Of a stretch of DNA of 64,000 nucleotides, positions 1-7,702 are shown one piece after another (position 1 is the first letter of the stretch; each line of letters starts with the position of its first letter). The DNA is taken from contig NZ_JQHM01000002.1 in the NCBI RefSeq assembly GCF_000749845.1, positions 372,001 to 436,000 of the forward strand, written 5' to 3'. This DNA comes from Pectobacterium betavasculorum. GTDB lineage: Bacteria; Pseudomonadota; Gammaproteobacteria; Enterobacterales; Enterobacteriaceae. The notes under the pieces are model-generated. The model saw nothing but the letters and a program-made list of their open reading frames with translations. It ran no database searches and was not told the origin of the DNA. Both the position numbers and the translations under genes were made by a program.

Positions 1-845
1 TGGCTGAGGTGCTGCAAATTCCCCTGGAAACCATTCAAGTCACCGCCACGAATACAGGCAAAGTGCCTAATACCTCCCCGACCGCGGCTTCATCAGGTGC
101 CGATCTGAACGGTAAAGCGGCGGAAATCGCGGCACAAACGCTAAAAACGCGGCTGACAGAGATGTTGTGCCGATTGCACCACTGCGATGAACAGGACGTT
201 GCCTTTCGTAATGGAATCGTCCAGGTGCCGGGAAAATATTTTCGTTTTGCTGATATCGCCAACATGGCGTGGCTCAATCAGGTTCCGCTCTCCGCTACCG
301 GCTTTTACAAGGTTCCCGGTATTCACTACGACCGTGCCGCAGGACGAGGCCAACCGTTTTACTATTTTGCCTATGGCGCGGCCTGCTCAGAGGTGATTGT
401 CGATACTTTAACCGGAGAATATCGTCTGCTACGCACAGATATTTTGCATGATGTGGGGCAGTCACTGAATCCCGCACTGGATATCGGTCAGATTGAAGGG
501 GGCTTTATTCAAGGTGCCGGATGGCTCACCTGTGAAGAACTGGTCTGGAACGAGGATGGACGTCTGCTTACCGACAGCCCTATGAGTTATAAAATCCCGG
601 CTATCAGCGATATCCCCCCCGATTTTCGCGTTTACCTGCTGGAAAACCACGCCAACCCACAGCAGACCGTTTATCGTTCAAAAGCGGTTGGCGAACCCCC
701 TTTCATGCTCGGCATATCCGTCTGGTGCGCATTACAGGATGCGGTGGCAAGTGTCGCTGGCTATCATCAACACCCGCATCTTGACGCCCCCGCCACGCCA
801 GAACGCGTATTCTGGGGAATACAGTCGCTGCGGGAGGCACCATGA
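1..845 (+). CDS. xdhB: Xanthine dehydrogenase, molybdenum-binding subunit (C-terminal part)
   Basis: The gene enters from the left edge, and its frame is open from base 3. About 280 C-terminal residues of a xanthine dehydrogenase/oxidase large subunit are visible. This subunit binds the molybdopterin cofactor and hydroxylates hypoxanthine and xanthine to urate in the cytoplasm. The motif KAVGEPPF near residue 225 carries the glutamate that serves as catalytic base in this family. The segment with GQIEGGFIQGAGW is the typical cofactor-contacting region. The stop overlaps the xdhC start in ATGA, so the two genes are translationally coupled. The 5' end and the FeS/FAD subunits lie outside the window. 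Confidence 0.9.
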   Translation, partial: AEVLQIPLETIQVTATNTGKVPNTSPTAASSGADLNGKAAEIAAQTLKTRLTEMLCRLHHCDEQDVAFRNGIVQVPGKYFRFADIANMAWLNQVPLSATGFYKVPGIHYDRAAGRGQPFYYFAYGAACSEVIVDTLTGEYRLLRTDILHDVGQSLNPALDIGQIEGGFIQGAGWLTCEELVWNEDGRLLTDSPMSYKIPAISDIPPDFRVYLLENHANPQQTVYRSKAVGEPPFMLGISVWCALQDAVASVAGYHQHPHLDAPATPERVFWGIQSLREAP

Positions 846-1627
846 ACGATACATGGATTACGATACTGAATGATTTATACACCCGTCATGAAGAATGCAT
901 TCTGCTCACGCTGCTGGGCGAGCAAGGATCGGTTCCCCGCGATGGTGGAACCAAAATGATCGTCACACGGCAGGATAGCTGGCTGACCATCGGCGGCGGC
1001 AATCTGGAATACCAATGCATCGCCATTGCACGCGATATGTTAATACACCATGCCACCCAGCCACGTATTGAACGTTTTAACCTCGGCGCGAGAGCAGGAC
1101 AGTGTTGCGGCGGGATGACAATGGTGTTGCTGGAGCCACTCATTCTGCCGCAGCCGCACATCGTGGTCTTTGGTGCCGGACATGTTGGCCGTGCACTGGT
1201 GTCGTTACTTGCCACCCTGCCCTGCCGGGTGTCGTGGGTTGATGAGCGGAACGAGATGTTCCGGCACATGCCGCCGGGGGTGATCGCCCGGCATCTGGAT
1301 GACCCAGTGGATGCGGTGACAGACAGCCCCGCTGGGAGCTATTTCGTGGTCATGACGCACCATCATCCACGCGATTTAACCTTGGCAGAGGCGATTCTGA
1401 AACGGGGCGATTACCGTTACTTTGGTCTGATAGGATCGCAAACGAAACGCCAGCGTTTCAGCTACCAGCTAACCGGAAAAGGCATCAGTGAATCACAGCT
1501 CGCGACGATGCGCTGTCCGGTCGGCCTGCCTGACGTGAAGGGGAAACTGCCCGCAGAAATTGCCGTAGCAATCGCCGGAGAAATTATTGCCGTCTATCAT
1601 CAGTCATCAACTGCCGCGATAGGTTGA
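842..1627 (+). CDS. xdhC: Xanthine dehydrogenase accessory protein XdhC
   Basis: This 261-residue protein has the XdhC/CoxI layout. An N-terminal domain contains the conserved GGGNLEYQ and GQCCGG segments (residues about 50-95). A C-terminal Rossmann-type domain follows, with VVFGAGHVGRAL at about residue 107. Family members insert sulfurated molybdenum cofactor into xanthine dehydrogenase. It overlaps the enzyme gene by four bases, as expected for a dedicated maturation factor. Its 3' end overlaps the convergent uraH gene by 21 bases. Confidence 0.93.
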   Translation: MNDTWITILNDLYTRHEECILLTLLGEQGSVPRDGGTKMIVTRQDSWLTIGGGNLEYQCIAIARDMLIHHATQPRIERFNLGARAGQCCGGMTMVLLEPLILPQPHIVVFGAGHVGRALVSLLATLPCRVSWVDERNEMFRHMPPGVIARHLDDPVDAVTDSPAGSYFVVMTHHHPRDLTLAEAILKRGDYRYFGLIGSQTKRQRFSYQLTGKGISESQLATMRCPVGLPDVKGKLPAEIAVAIAGEIIAVYHQSSTAAIG

Positions 1628-1942
1628 CCAGGACCACGGTGAAATCAGAAACGGCAGATGATAGTGTCCACCTGAGGCGCTGAGTCGAAAATCAATCTGC
1701 GCCTCGACAAACAGCGATTCGCGCTTGGCTTCAGCGAACCAGTCTCCGATGGCGGCGGTCAGGCGGTAATGTCCCGCGGGTAACGGCTCGTTCACAAACG
1801 CCGCAATACGCCCATCGCCATTGGTGACGTCTTCAGCGATGCTGCACCAGCACGCGGCGTCATGCCGTTCTAAGCGAACCTTTACCCCAATAGCAGGGTG
1901 ACCTAATGCAATGTCCAGAATATGGGTACTCAGCGTGCTCAT
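1607..1942 (-). CDS. uraH: 5-hydroxyisourate hydrolase (transthyretin-like)
   Basis: The product is 111 residues, the normal size of HIU hydrolase. It opens with LSTHILDIALGHPA, which carries the family's active-site histidine in the HILD motif, and ends in the diagnostic tetrapeptide YRGS. The enzyme opens 5-hydroxyisourate to OHCU, the second step from urate to allantoin. No signal peptide is visible, so it should be cytoplasmic. The start overlaps the uraD stop by four bases (ATGA), placing both in one operon. Klebsiella calls this function HpxT. The last codons overlap the xdhC end on the opposite strand. Confidence 0.95.
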   Translation of the reverse strand: MSTLSTHILDIALGHPAIGVKVRLERHDAACWCSIAEDVTNGDGRIAAFVNEPLPAGHYRLTAAIGDWFAEAKRESLFVEAQIDFRLSASGGHYHLPFLISPWSWSTYRGS

Positions 1943-2439
1943 GGGTTAAATATTCCTTTCAGTCTCAATAATGTGATTTCCCGCAGTTGAGCCAGAGCTT
2001 CCTGCGTTTCCTGTTCCGGCGTGTGTTGTAGTCTTCTTTCTACGATATCCACTATCTCCTCAGCGCTACGCCCTTTGGCACGGACCAGAAACACATAACC
2101 AAACCGTGCCTCATAGCGAGCATTCCCCTCGTGCAGTGCTCGCGCCAGCATCGCGTCCTGAGGGTTAACCGCAGCCTGCTCTTGTCGAGAGAGTTTCGCT
2201 TCCTGCGTATCTCCGGCCGCTTTTTCGCCAATACGTGGATGAGTACTGAGCGCCAGCATCAGGTCTTCAGGTTGCCAATCGCGGCTTGCCTGCTCTCCGG
2301 CATCCAGCACATCGGTAATGTGTTGATAAGGGCGCCCGCGAGCGACCCGCCCAACCCAATCGGAGAGTGCCACACAGGGTAACAGCAGCGCCTCCGCGTC
2401 TTCTCCGCTCAACTGATTAAAATGCTCAAGTGAGATCAT
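1939..2439 (-). CDS. uraD: 2-oxo-4-hydroxy-4-carboxy-5-ureidoimidazoline decarboxylase
   Basis: The 166-residue all-helical protein shows the OHCU decarboxylase signature STHPRIGEKA (about residue 65), whose histidine is catalytic. Its amino end, FNQLSGEDAEALLLPC, is also typical. It converts OHCU stereospecifically to S-allantoin, the step after UraH. uraD is the promoter-proximal gene of the uraD-uraH pair and is transcribed divergently from hpxO, the enzyme that makes the pathway's first intermediate. Klebsiella calls it HpxQ. Confidence 0.95.
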   Translation of the reverse strand: MISLEHFNQLSGEDAEALLLPCVALSDWVGRVARGRPYQHITDVLDAGEQASRDWQPEDLMLALSTHPRIGEKAAGDTQEAKLSRQEQAAVNPQDAMLARALHEGNARYEARFGYVFLVRAKGRSAEEIVDIVERRLQHTPEQETQEALAQLREITLLRLKGIFNP

Positions 2440-2847
2440 TACACACGACTCCTCTGACTCAATATCAGCGCATTATTAAGCGTCTGGTTCCTTAACATCT
2501 GTTGGATAGGCGCTTCATGATTCAATGCCTAGCACAAAGTGCGCCACTTTCACCGCCACCCGACAAATCTGCTGCATATCGTGTGTAGCGCAATGCAGGC
2601 TGCAACACCATTACCGTTTTTTCGCACCGTTGATTCCCGCAAACCGTTAACGCCCTTTCATTGCGCAATGTGACAGCAATGTTGCACTGTCGTTGTGCAT
2701 TTATTGCACGTCTTCGTCGTTTACCCCGCAGTCACACTGCACTTAGCCAGTGAATACAAATTGGTACTAAAGTTGCAAGAAAAACACAGATTGATACAAA
2801 CGTTGCAGGTTGTCGACAGATAACGGACAAGACAAGCCAGAGGAAAA
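2440..2847. promoter_or_regulatory. Divergent regulatory region uraD / hpxO with a 30-bp-spaced direct repeat
   Basis: This 408-bp gap separates two divergent urate genes and has no plausible gene. Near hpxO, TTGGTACTAAAGTTGCAAG (2761-2779) is repeated imperfectly as TTGATACAAACGTTGCAGG (2791-2809), with 15 of 19 bases equal and starts exactly 30 bp apart. Further TTGCA words cluster around 2680-2710. Such spacing fits a dimeric regulator binding one face of the helix. The regulator is unknown, and the promoter elements were not assigned. Confidence 0.5.
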
Positions 2848-4026
2848 ATGATGAAAGCAACAATCATTGGTGCGGGTATTGGGGGGTTAAGCGCGGCCGT
2901 CGCCCTAAAAAAAGCGGGCATCACGTGCGAAGTATTTGAAGCAGTTCGCGACATTAAACCAGTCGGTGCCGCTATTTCAGTTTGGCCGAACGGCGTCTCC
3001 TGTATGAACCACTTAGGAATGGGCAGCATTATGACGCGCTTCGGTGGTCAGATGCACTACATGGCCTATCAGGATTACCGTGAGGGGCAAACGATGACCC
3101 GCTTTAGCCTCAGCCCGCTGGTCGAACAGGTCGGTGAGCGACCTTACCCTATCGCCCGTGCCGAGCTGCAAAGAGGAATGCTGGATTTCTGGGGACGGGA
3201 CACGGTGCAGTTTGGTAAACGCGTCGAACGCGTTGAGCAGGATGAACACGGCGTTACCGCCTGGTTTACCGATGGCTCCCACACGCACAGCGATATTTTA
3301 ATCGCTGCCGACGGTACCCACTCTACGCTCCGGTCGCATGTGCTGGGGTACACACCGGAACGTCGCTATGCCGGTTATGTGAACTGGAATGGTCTGGTGG
3401 ACATTGACGAACAGATTGCTCCCGATAATCAGTGGACCACCTTTGTCGGAGAAGGCAAACGCGTTTCATTGATGCCGGTTTCTGACGGGCGGTTTTACTT
3501 CTTTTTCGATGTTCCACTCCCTCAAGGTTTACCGGAAGATCGCACCACGGTACGCGCCGATCTATTACGCTATTTTTCCGGCTGGGCACCACAGGTGCAA
3601 CGACTGATCGCCGCCATCAATCCCGATACGACCAACAGAATTGAAATTCACGATATCGAACCCTTTCCCCAATTAGTGCGCGGGCGCGTAGCGCTTCTGG
3701 GCGACGCCGGCCATAGCACCACGCCAGATATCGGTCAGGGCGGATGCGCCGCACTGGAAGATGCGGTAGTGCTGGGCGAGGCACTGCACCATTGTGCTGC
3801 TCACCACGCCGATATTGAAGCTGCACTTCTGCACTATCAGTCGCTGCGCAGCCCGCGCGTCAAGGAACTGGTGCTCAAGGCACGTAAACGCTGCGATATC
3901 ACCCATGGCAAAGATAGTGCGCTGACGCAGGCCTGGTATGAAGAACTGCGCACGGAAACTGGCGAACGCATTATTGCCGGGCTGTGCGATATCGTGCGCG
4001 GAGCCCCACCCAGCGTTCAACAATAA
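2848..4026 (+). CDS. hpxO: FAD-dependent urate hydroxylase
   Basis: This single-component flavin monooxygenase (about 390 residues) oxidises urate to 5-hydroxyisourate with NADH and oxygen. The N-terminal dinucleotide fold GAGIGGLSAA (residues 8-17) binds FAD. The GD motif LLGDAGHSTTPDIGQGG (about residues 288-304) contacts the flavin and is nearly invariant in Klebsiella HpxO, as I recall it. Two adjacent ATGs at 2848 and 2851 follow AGAGGAAAA; either could be used. The enzyme supplies the substrate of the divergent uraD-uraH genes, so the three complete urate-to-allantoin conversion. Confidence 0.93.
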   Translation: MMKATIIGAGIGGLSAAVALKKAGITCEVFEAVRDIKPVGAAISVWPNGVSCMNHLGMGSIMTRFGGQMHYMAYQDYREGQTMTRFSLSPLVEQVGERPYPIARAELQRGMLDFWGRDTVQFGKRVERVEQDEHGVTAWFTDGSHTHSDILIAADGTHSTLRSHVLGYTPERRYAGYVNWNGLVDIDEQIAPDNQWTTFVGEGKRVSLMPVSDGRFYFFFDVPLPQGLPEDRTTVRADLLRYFSGWAPQVQRLIAAINPDTTNRIEIHDIEPFPQLVRGRVALLGDAGHSTTPDIGQGGCAALEDAVVLGEALHHCAAHHADIEAALLHYQSLRSPRVKELVLKARKRCDITHGKDSALTQAWYEELRTETGERIIAGLCDIVRGAPPSVQQ

Positions 4027-4058
4027 GATCGTTCACTTTCACTCTTGAGGAACCTGCG

Positions 4059-5093
4059 ATGCTGCCAACATTATCCAAGCTATACCAACTAGGCGCTAGC
4101 GCTTTGTTTTCATGCTTACTGCTGCTTTCTCAGGCGCAGGCGGCTGAACCTGTAAAGGTTAAGTTTTCTTTGGACTGGCGTTTTGAAGGGCCTTCCGCAC
4201 CGTTTTTGATGGCAAAAGCGAAAGGCTATTTTGCGCAGGAAGGTCTGGATGTACAGATCGACTCGGGTAATGGTTCTGCGGGCGCAGTCACCCGCGTAGC
4301 CACGGGCGCTTACGACATGGCCTTTGCAGATGTCAATGCGCTGATAGAGCAAGAGGCGAAACACCCCGGCACAGGAATAAAAGGCGTGTACATGTTGTAT
4401 AACACCACGCCAGCCGCCATTTTTCTGTTAAAAAGCAGCGGTGTTACCGAACCGAAAGCGCTGGCAGGTAAAACCATCGCGGCTCCCGTTTTCGATGCCG
4501 GACGTAAAGCCTGGCCCGCTTTCGCGAAAAAAGTCGGGCTGAATAACGATGCCGTCACCTGGCAATCTTCCGATCCTACGGTCACCCCCAATCTGCTGGT
4601 GCGTAAAAATGTGGATGCCATTGCCGGTTTCTATTTTACCAGCCTGCTAAACCTCGAAGCGCGCGGTGTCAAGGCGGACGATCTGGTGATTTTCCCTTAT
4701 GCCCAATACGGCGTCGATCTCTACGGCAACACCCTTATTGCCAGCAAAAAAATGCAGGAGGAGCATCCAGAGGCCATTAAAGCCTTCCTGCGCGCCTTCA
4801 ATAAGGCGGTGAAAGAGACGTTAGCCGATCCCGTGGCTGCGGTGCAATACGTTAAAGCACAGGACTCGCTAATCAACACAACGCTGGAAACCCGGCGCTT
4901 GCAAATGGCATTTGACCAACTGGTCGTCACACCAGAGAACAAAAAGATCGGGCTGGGAGATGTCGATCCGGCTCGTATGCAGCGCGCCATTACCGACGTA
5001 GTCGAGGCATTTGGCCTGAAAAACACGCCTGATGAATCAACCCTATTTACTTCTGCATTCCTCCCGCCACGTGCGGAACGTGATGTCCCATAA
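4059..5093 (+). CDS. ABC transporter substrate-binding protein, NMT1/SsuA type
   Basis: The ATG at 4059 follows TTGAGGAACCTGCG and opens with a clear signal peptide: SALFSCLLLLSQAQAA ends near residue 28, with cleavage probably after AQA. The mature protein begins VKVKFSLDWRFEGPSAPFL, the pattern of NMT1/THI5-like periplasmic binding proteins for pyrimidine-like, sulfonate or nitrate ligands. Longer in-frame starts (from 3984) would overlap hpxO and hide the signal peptide, so they were rejected. It is the first of three transporter genes directly after hpxO, so a purine-related ligand such as urate or allantoin is plausible but not shown. Confidence 0.88.
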   Translation: MLPTLSKLYQLGASALFSCLLLLSQAQAAEPVKVKFSLDWRFEGPSAPFLMAKAKGYFAQEGLDVQIDSGNGSAGAVTRVATGAYDMAFADVNALIEQEAKHPGTGIKGVYMLYNTTPAAIFLLKSSGVTEPKALAGKTIAAPVFDAGRKAWPAFAKKVGLNNDAVTWQSSDPTVTPNLLVRKNVDAIAGFYFTSLLNLEARGVKADDLVIFPYAQYGVDLYGNTLIASKKMQEEHPEAIKAFLRAFNKAVKETLADPVAAVQYVKAQDSLINTTLETRRLQMAFDQLVVTPENKKIGLGDVDPARMQRAITDVVEAFGLKNTPDESTLFTSAFLPPRAERDVP

Positions 5094-5112
5094 ACACTTC
5101 AGGTGGTGATGA

Positions 5113-5889
5113 ATGAGTTTTGTTAAATTCGAAAAAGTGAGTCTGGGCTACAACAGCAGCCAACTGGCGATCAAAGAGATCGATTTCAGTATTGAGGAAA
5201 ATGAGTTTGTCGCACTGGTCGGCCCATCAGGTTGCGGAAAATCAACATTTATGAAGCTAACATCAGGGTTGATTGCCCCGACGGAAGGTTATGTTTTCGT
5301 CAATAATCGTGAGGTCGCCGGGCCGCAGAAATGTGTCGGGATGGCATTTCAAGCGTCTAATTTACTCCCCTGGCGTACCACGCTGGAGAATGTCATGTTG
5401 CCCATGGAGATTGTGGAGCCTTACCGCTCCACATTCCGTGCCAAGCGACGTGAATACGAGCAGCAGGCGCGGGACTTGCTGAAACGGGTGGGGCTGGCAG
5501 GCTGCGAGCATAAATACCCTTGGGAACTGTCTGGGGGGATGCAACAGCGGGCATCGATTTGCCGGGCGTTGATTCACAAACCCCGTCTACTGATGCTGGA
5601 TGAACCCTTTGGCGCGCTCGATGCCTTCACCCGCGAAGAGCTATGGTGCATGGTACGCGATCTCTGGCAGGAAGAGCCGTTCACCGTGGTATTGGTCACC
5701 CACGATCTGCGAGAGGCCGTCTTTCTGGCGGATACGGTCTACGTCATGAGCACGCGCCCCGGACAGATCCTTGCACGTCGTGAGATCGAGCTGCCTCGCC
5801 CGCGCGATCTCCAGATTACCTACACCGATACGTTTTCCCGCTATGTATTTGAACTGCGAGAACATATCTCTTCACAGCGCCATACCTAA
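5113..5889 (+). CDS. ABC transporter ATP-binding protein, SsuB/TauB type
   Basis: This 258-residue ATPase shows Walker A GPSGCGKST (about residue 37), signature ELSGGMQQRAS (about 137), Walker B LLMLDEPFGALD (about 158) and a switch histidine in LVTHDLREAV. It belongs with the nitrate/sulfonate/taurine importers that use NMT1-type binding proteins. It starts 19 bp after the binding protein and precedes the permease by 16 bp, forming one operon likely co-transcribed with hpxO. Confidence 0.92.
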   Translation: MSFVKFEKVSLGYNSSQLAIKEIDFSIEENEFVALVGPSGCGKSTFMKLTSGLIAPTEGYVFVNNREVAGPQKCVGMAFQASNLLPWRTTLENVMLPMEIVEPYRSTFRAKRREYEQQARDLLKRVGLAGCEHKYPWELSGGMQQRASICRALIHKPRLLMLDEPFGALDAFTREELWCMVRDLWQEEPFTVVLVTHDLREAVFLADTVYVMSTRPGQILARREIELPRPRDLQITYTDTFSRYVFELREHISSQRHT

Positions 5890-5905
5890 AGGAGAACGCT
5901 TCACT

Positions 5906-6661
5906 ATGTCACGAGCAACACTCATAAGACTCGCCCCGTGGGGACTTCTGCTTTTACTGGGGGGGATCTGGCAAATGGTCGTCGTCGGATTGCAGGTGCC
6001 GAGCTACCTCTTTCCTTCGTTGAGCGATGTCTACCGTTCACTCATTACCGACTGGCAACCTATCGCTGCCCACTCGTTGCAAACCCTTTACACCACGTTA
6101 GTGGGGTTTGCACTGGCTGTTGTGGTCGGGGTATTGCTGGGCGTCGCTGTCGGGGCATCGTCGCTGGTTTACAAAGCTGTTTATCCGCTACTGGTCGGGT
6201 TTAACTCCATCCCCAAAGTTGCATTTGTACCCGTACTGGTAGTCTGGTTTGGTATTGGAACAATACCGGCCATTGCAACCGCTTTCCTCATCTCTTTTTT
6301 CCCTATCGTTGTCAATGTGGCAACGGGCCTGGCAACCGTCGAACCGGAGATGGAAGATGTACTACGTTCCCTCGGGGCATCTCGTCTCGATATATTGAAA
6401 AAAGTCGGCTTACCTCGCTCTCAGCCCTATTTCTTTGCGTCGTTAAAAGTAGCCATCACGCTGGCATTTGTCGGTTCGGTGATATCAGAAACGGTCGCAT
6501 CCAACTTAGGGATTGGCTATTTGATGATGTCAGCCAGTTCCAACATGAATATGGCACTCGTCTTCGCCGGGTTGCTGGTCATCGGCGCCATGGGTGTCGT
6601 GATGTATGAAATATTCGCGTTTATCGAGAAAAGAATGACGCACTGGGCACATCGCGGGTAA
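5906..6661 (+). CDS. ABC transporter permease, SsuC/TauC type
   Basis: The start at ATG 5906 follows AAAGGAGAACG; the longer upstream frame lies inside the ATPase gene and was rejected. The 251-residue protein has about six hydrophobic segments. The cytoplasmic loop EDVLRSLGASRLDILKKVGLP (about residues 150-170) fits the EAA motif that docks the ATPase. It closes the hpxO-transporter operon and is followed by a hairpin at 6674-6704. No second permease is present, so the channel is probably a homodimer. Confidence 0.9.
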   Translation: MSRATLIRLAPWGLLLLLGGIWQMVVVGLQVPSYLFPSLSDVYRSLITDWQPIAAHSLQTLYTTLVGFALAVVVGVLLGVAVGASSLVYKAVYPLLVGFNSIPKVAFVPVLVVWFGIGTIPAIATAFLISFFPIVVNVATGLATVEPEMEDVLRSLGASRLDILKKVGLPRSQPYFFASLKVAITLAFVGSVISETVASNLGIGYLMMSASSNMNMALVFAGLLVIGAMGVVMYEIFAFIEKRMTHWAHRG

Positions 6662-6673
6662 AAGCCATCAACC

Positions 6674-6704
6674 GAATGCGCCCCAAGAGATACATAGCGC
6701 ATTC
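6674..6704 (+). terminator. Probable terminator after the hpxO/ABC operon
   Basis: GAATGCGC pairs with GCGCATTC across a 15-nt loop and is followed by TTTCTAAAA. It begins 12 bases after the permease stop. The loop is long and the T tract imperfect, so strength is uncertain. Confidence 0.5.
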
Positions 6705-6712
6705 TTTCTAAA

Positions 6713-6748
6713 AGTACAGCGATGGTGATATTCCCTCACCGCTGTACT
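6713..6748 (-). terminator. Hairpin with T-rich tail on the minus strand
   Basis: AGTACAGC and GCTGTACT flank a GGTGA/TCACC inner stem, with a small bulge on one side. Read on the minus strand the hairpin is followed by TTTTAG and begins two bases after the stop of the small minus-strand frame at 6750-6953. Read on the plus strand it has no T tail. Confidence 0.45.
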
Positions 6749-6749
6749 C

Positions 6750-6953
6750 TCATTCCGTGCAATATCGCACCTGACATTTTACTCGCGAGTCGATTTGATA
6801 CTTATAGATAGATATTAAATCCCTCTTTCTTTGTCCAGCGCCACAATAATAGCGAGTGATTTTTTCATCAGTGCTTGAGAAATCATGATTCTCTTGGGAA
6901 TTACGCCGATATACTTTTGAAGTGAAGTGCATAGAACACGAAACATAATGCAT
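6750..6953 (-). CDS. Small uncharacterised cysteine-containing frame (67 aa)
   Basis: I do not recognise this product. It is basic, has four cysteines (one early, CGAG, then KCQVRYC near the end), and has no signal peptide or membrane segment. The argument for a real gene is position: its stop lies two bases before a hairpin with a T-rich tail on the same strand, as at the end of a transcript. Against it, no good ribosome-binding site precedes ATG 6953. It may be the tail of a decayed gene. It lies at the edge of the AT-rich accessory block. Confidence 0.25.
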   Translation of the reverse strand: MHYVSCSMHFTSKVYRRNSQENHDFSSTDEKITRYYCGAGQRKRDLISIYKYQIDSRVKCQVRYCTE

Positions 6954-6991
6954 TGATATTAAAATACATTAACTATCTACACCCGCTGTAA

Positions 6992-7015
6992 CCATACACA
7001 TTTCTATACACATTC
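6992..7015 (+). repeat. Paired TATACACAT-like motif, left end of accessory block
   Basis: CATACACAT and TATACACAT occur 12 bp apart (from 6993). An equivalent pair lies at 9909-9930 beside tRNA-Gly; over 22 bp the two sites agree at 19 positions. A further single copy, CATACACAT, lies near 7289. Tandem 9-mers of this kind resemble arm-type integrase sites. No integrase gene is present here, so this is inference. Confidence 0.45.
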
Positions 7016-7405
7016 ACTCTCACTTGAATTTTACCGCCAGCTAAAACTGGATTTTGGTAGAAAAAAGAAAATGTATGAAATCGCATTCATTAATGGGTAT
7101 AAACGTTGTCCACTCTGGTTTCGCTCATCGCCATCATCCAGCAGTCATTTATCACCTATCGTCATATGAAGCTTCGCCGCCAGTCATCATATCAGGCAGG
7201 TCAAGGGATACTGTTTTCTTCTTACCCGAATTAAATCCAAATCAAATAATTTCCACGATAATCATATTCCAAATAACCATTTAAAATCATACACATTGCA
7301 CGATAACGGCTATTGACTCATTGACTAAAAAGTGCAGAAATTATCCCTCCCATAAGGAAAAAGGATTTATGGGGCAGGATTATGGATAACATTAAGGAAT
7401 AAATA
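7016..7405. other. AT-rich stretch upstream of the hcp remnant
   Basis: About 390 bp without a gene I can support. The end (about 7350-7405) looks like the leader of the hcp gene, with AAGGAATAAATA directly before ATG 7406. An open frame at 7054-7284 starts with TTG, matches nothing I know and has no ribosome-binding site. Confidence 0.4.
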
Positions 7406-7450
7406 ATGGCAAATTTGATCTATCTAAAGCTCACAGGCATCAAACAAGGC
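7406..7450 (+). pseudogene. hcp: 5' fragment of an hcp gene (type VI secretion tube protein)
   Basis: The first 15 codons read MANLIYLKLTGIKQG, the conserved start of enterobacterial Hcp, the hexameric ring protein of the type VI secretion tube. A ribosome-binding site (AAGGAATAAATA) precedes it. The frame then runs into DNA that is the 3' part of an IS256-family transposase gene read in another frame, so only about a tenth of Hcp remains. The upstream leader seems intact. No other type VI gene is in the window, so this was probably an orphan hcp-effector locus. Confidence 0.7.
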
Positions 7451-7702
7451 CATCTACACCACGAATGCCATCGAGTCACTGAACAGCGTGATCCGTGCGG
7501 CCATAAAGAAACGCAAAGTGTTCCCGACGGACGACTCGGTACGGAAAGTTGTTTATCTGGCGATCAAAGATGCGTCAAAAAAATGGAGTATGCCGATCCA
7601 GAACTGAAGGCTGGCGATGAGTCGTTTTATTATCGAGTTCGGTGACCGTCTGAGCGATCACCTTTAATTCTATGGCAGTTACACAGAATTACGGACAGGC
7701 TC
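7451..7702 (+). mobile_element. IS256-family insertion sequence remnant (3' end)
   Basis: From 7452 to the TAA at 7665-7667 the plus strand encodes the C-terminus of an IS256-family transposase: IYTTNAIESLNSVIRAAIKK, then KVFPTDDSVRKVVYLAI, ending FGDRLSDHL. The tryptophan codon expected after PIQN is TGA, so even this fragment is interrupted. The right end is probably the sequence up to about 7702 (GGCAGTTACACAGAATTACG). The left half of the element and most of hcp are gone, as after a deletion from inside the IS. Confidence 0.75.

Noticed and set aside
7054-7284. Plus-strand 76-codon frame upstream of the hcp remnant
   Set aside because: It needs a TTG start, has no ribosome-binding site, and the composition looks random.
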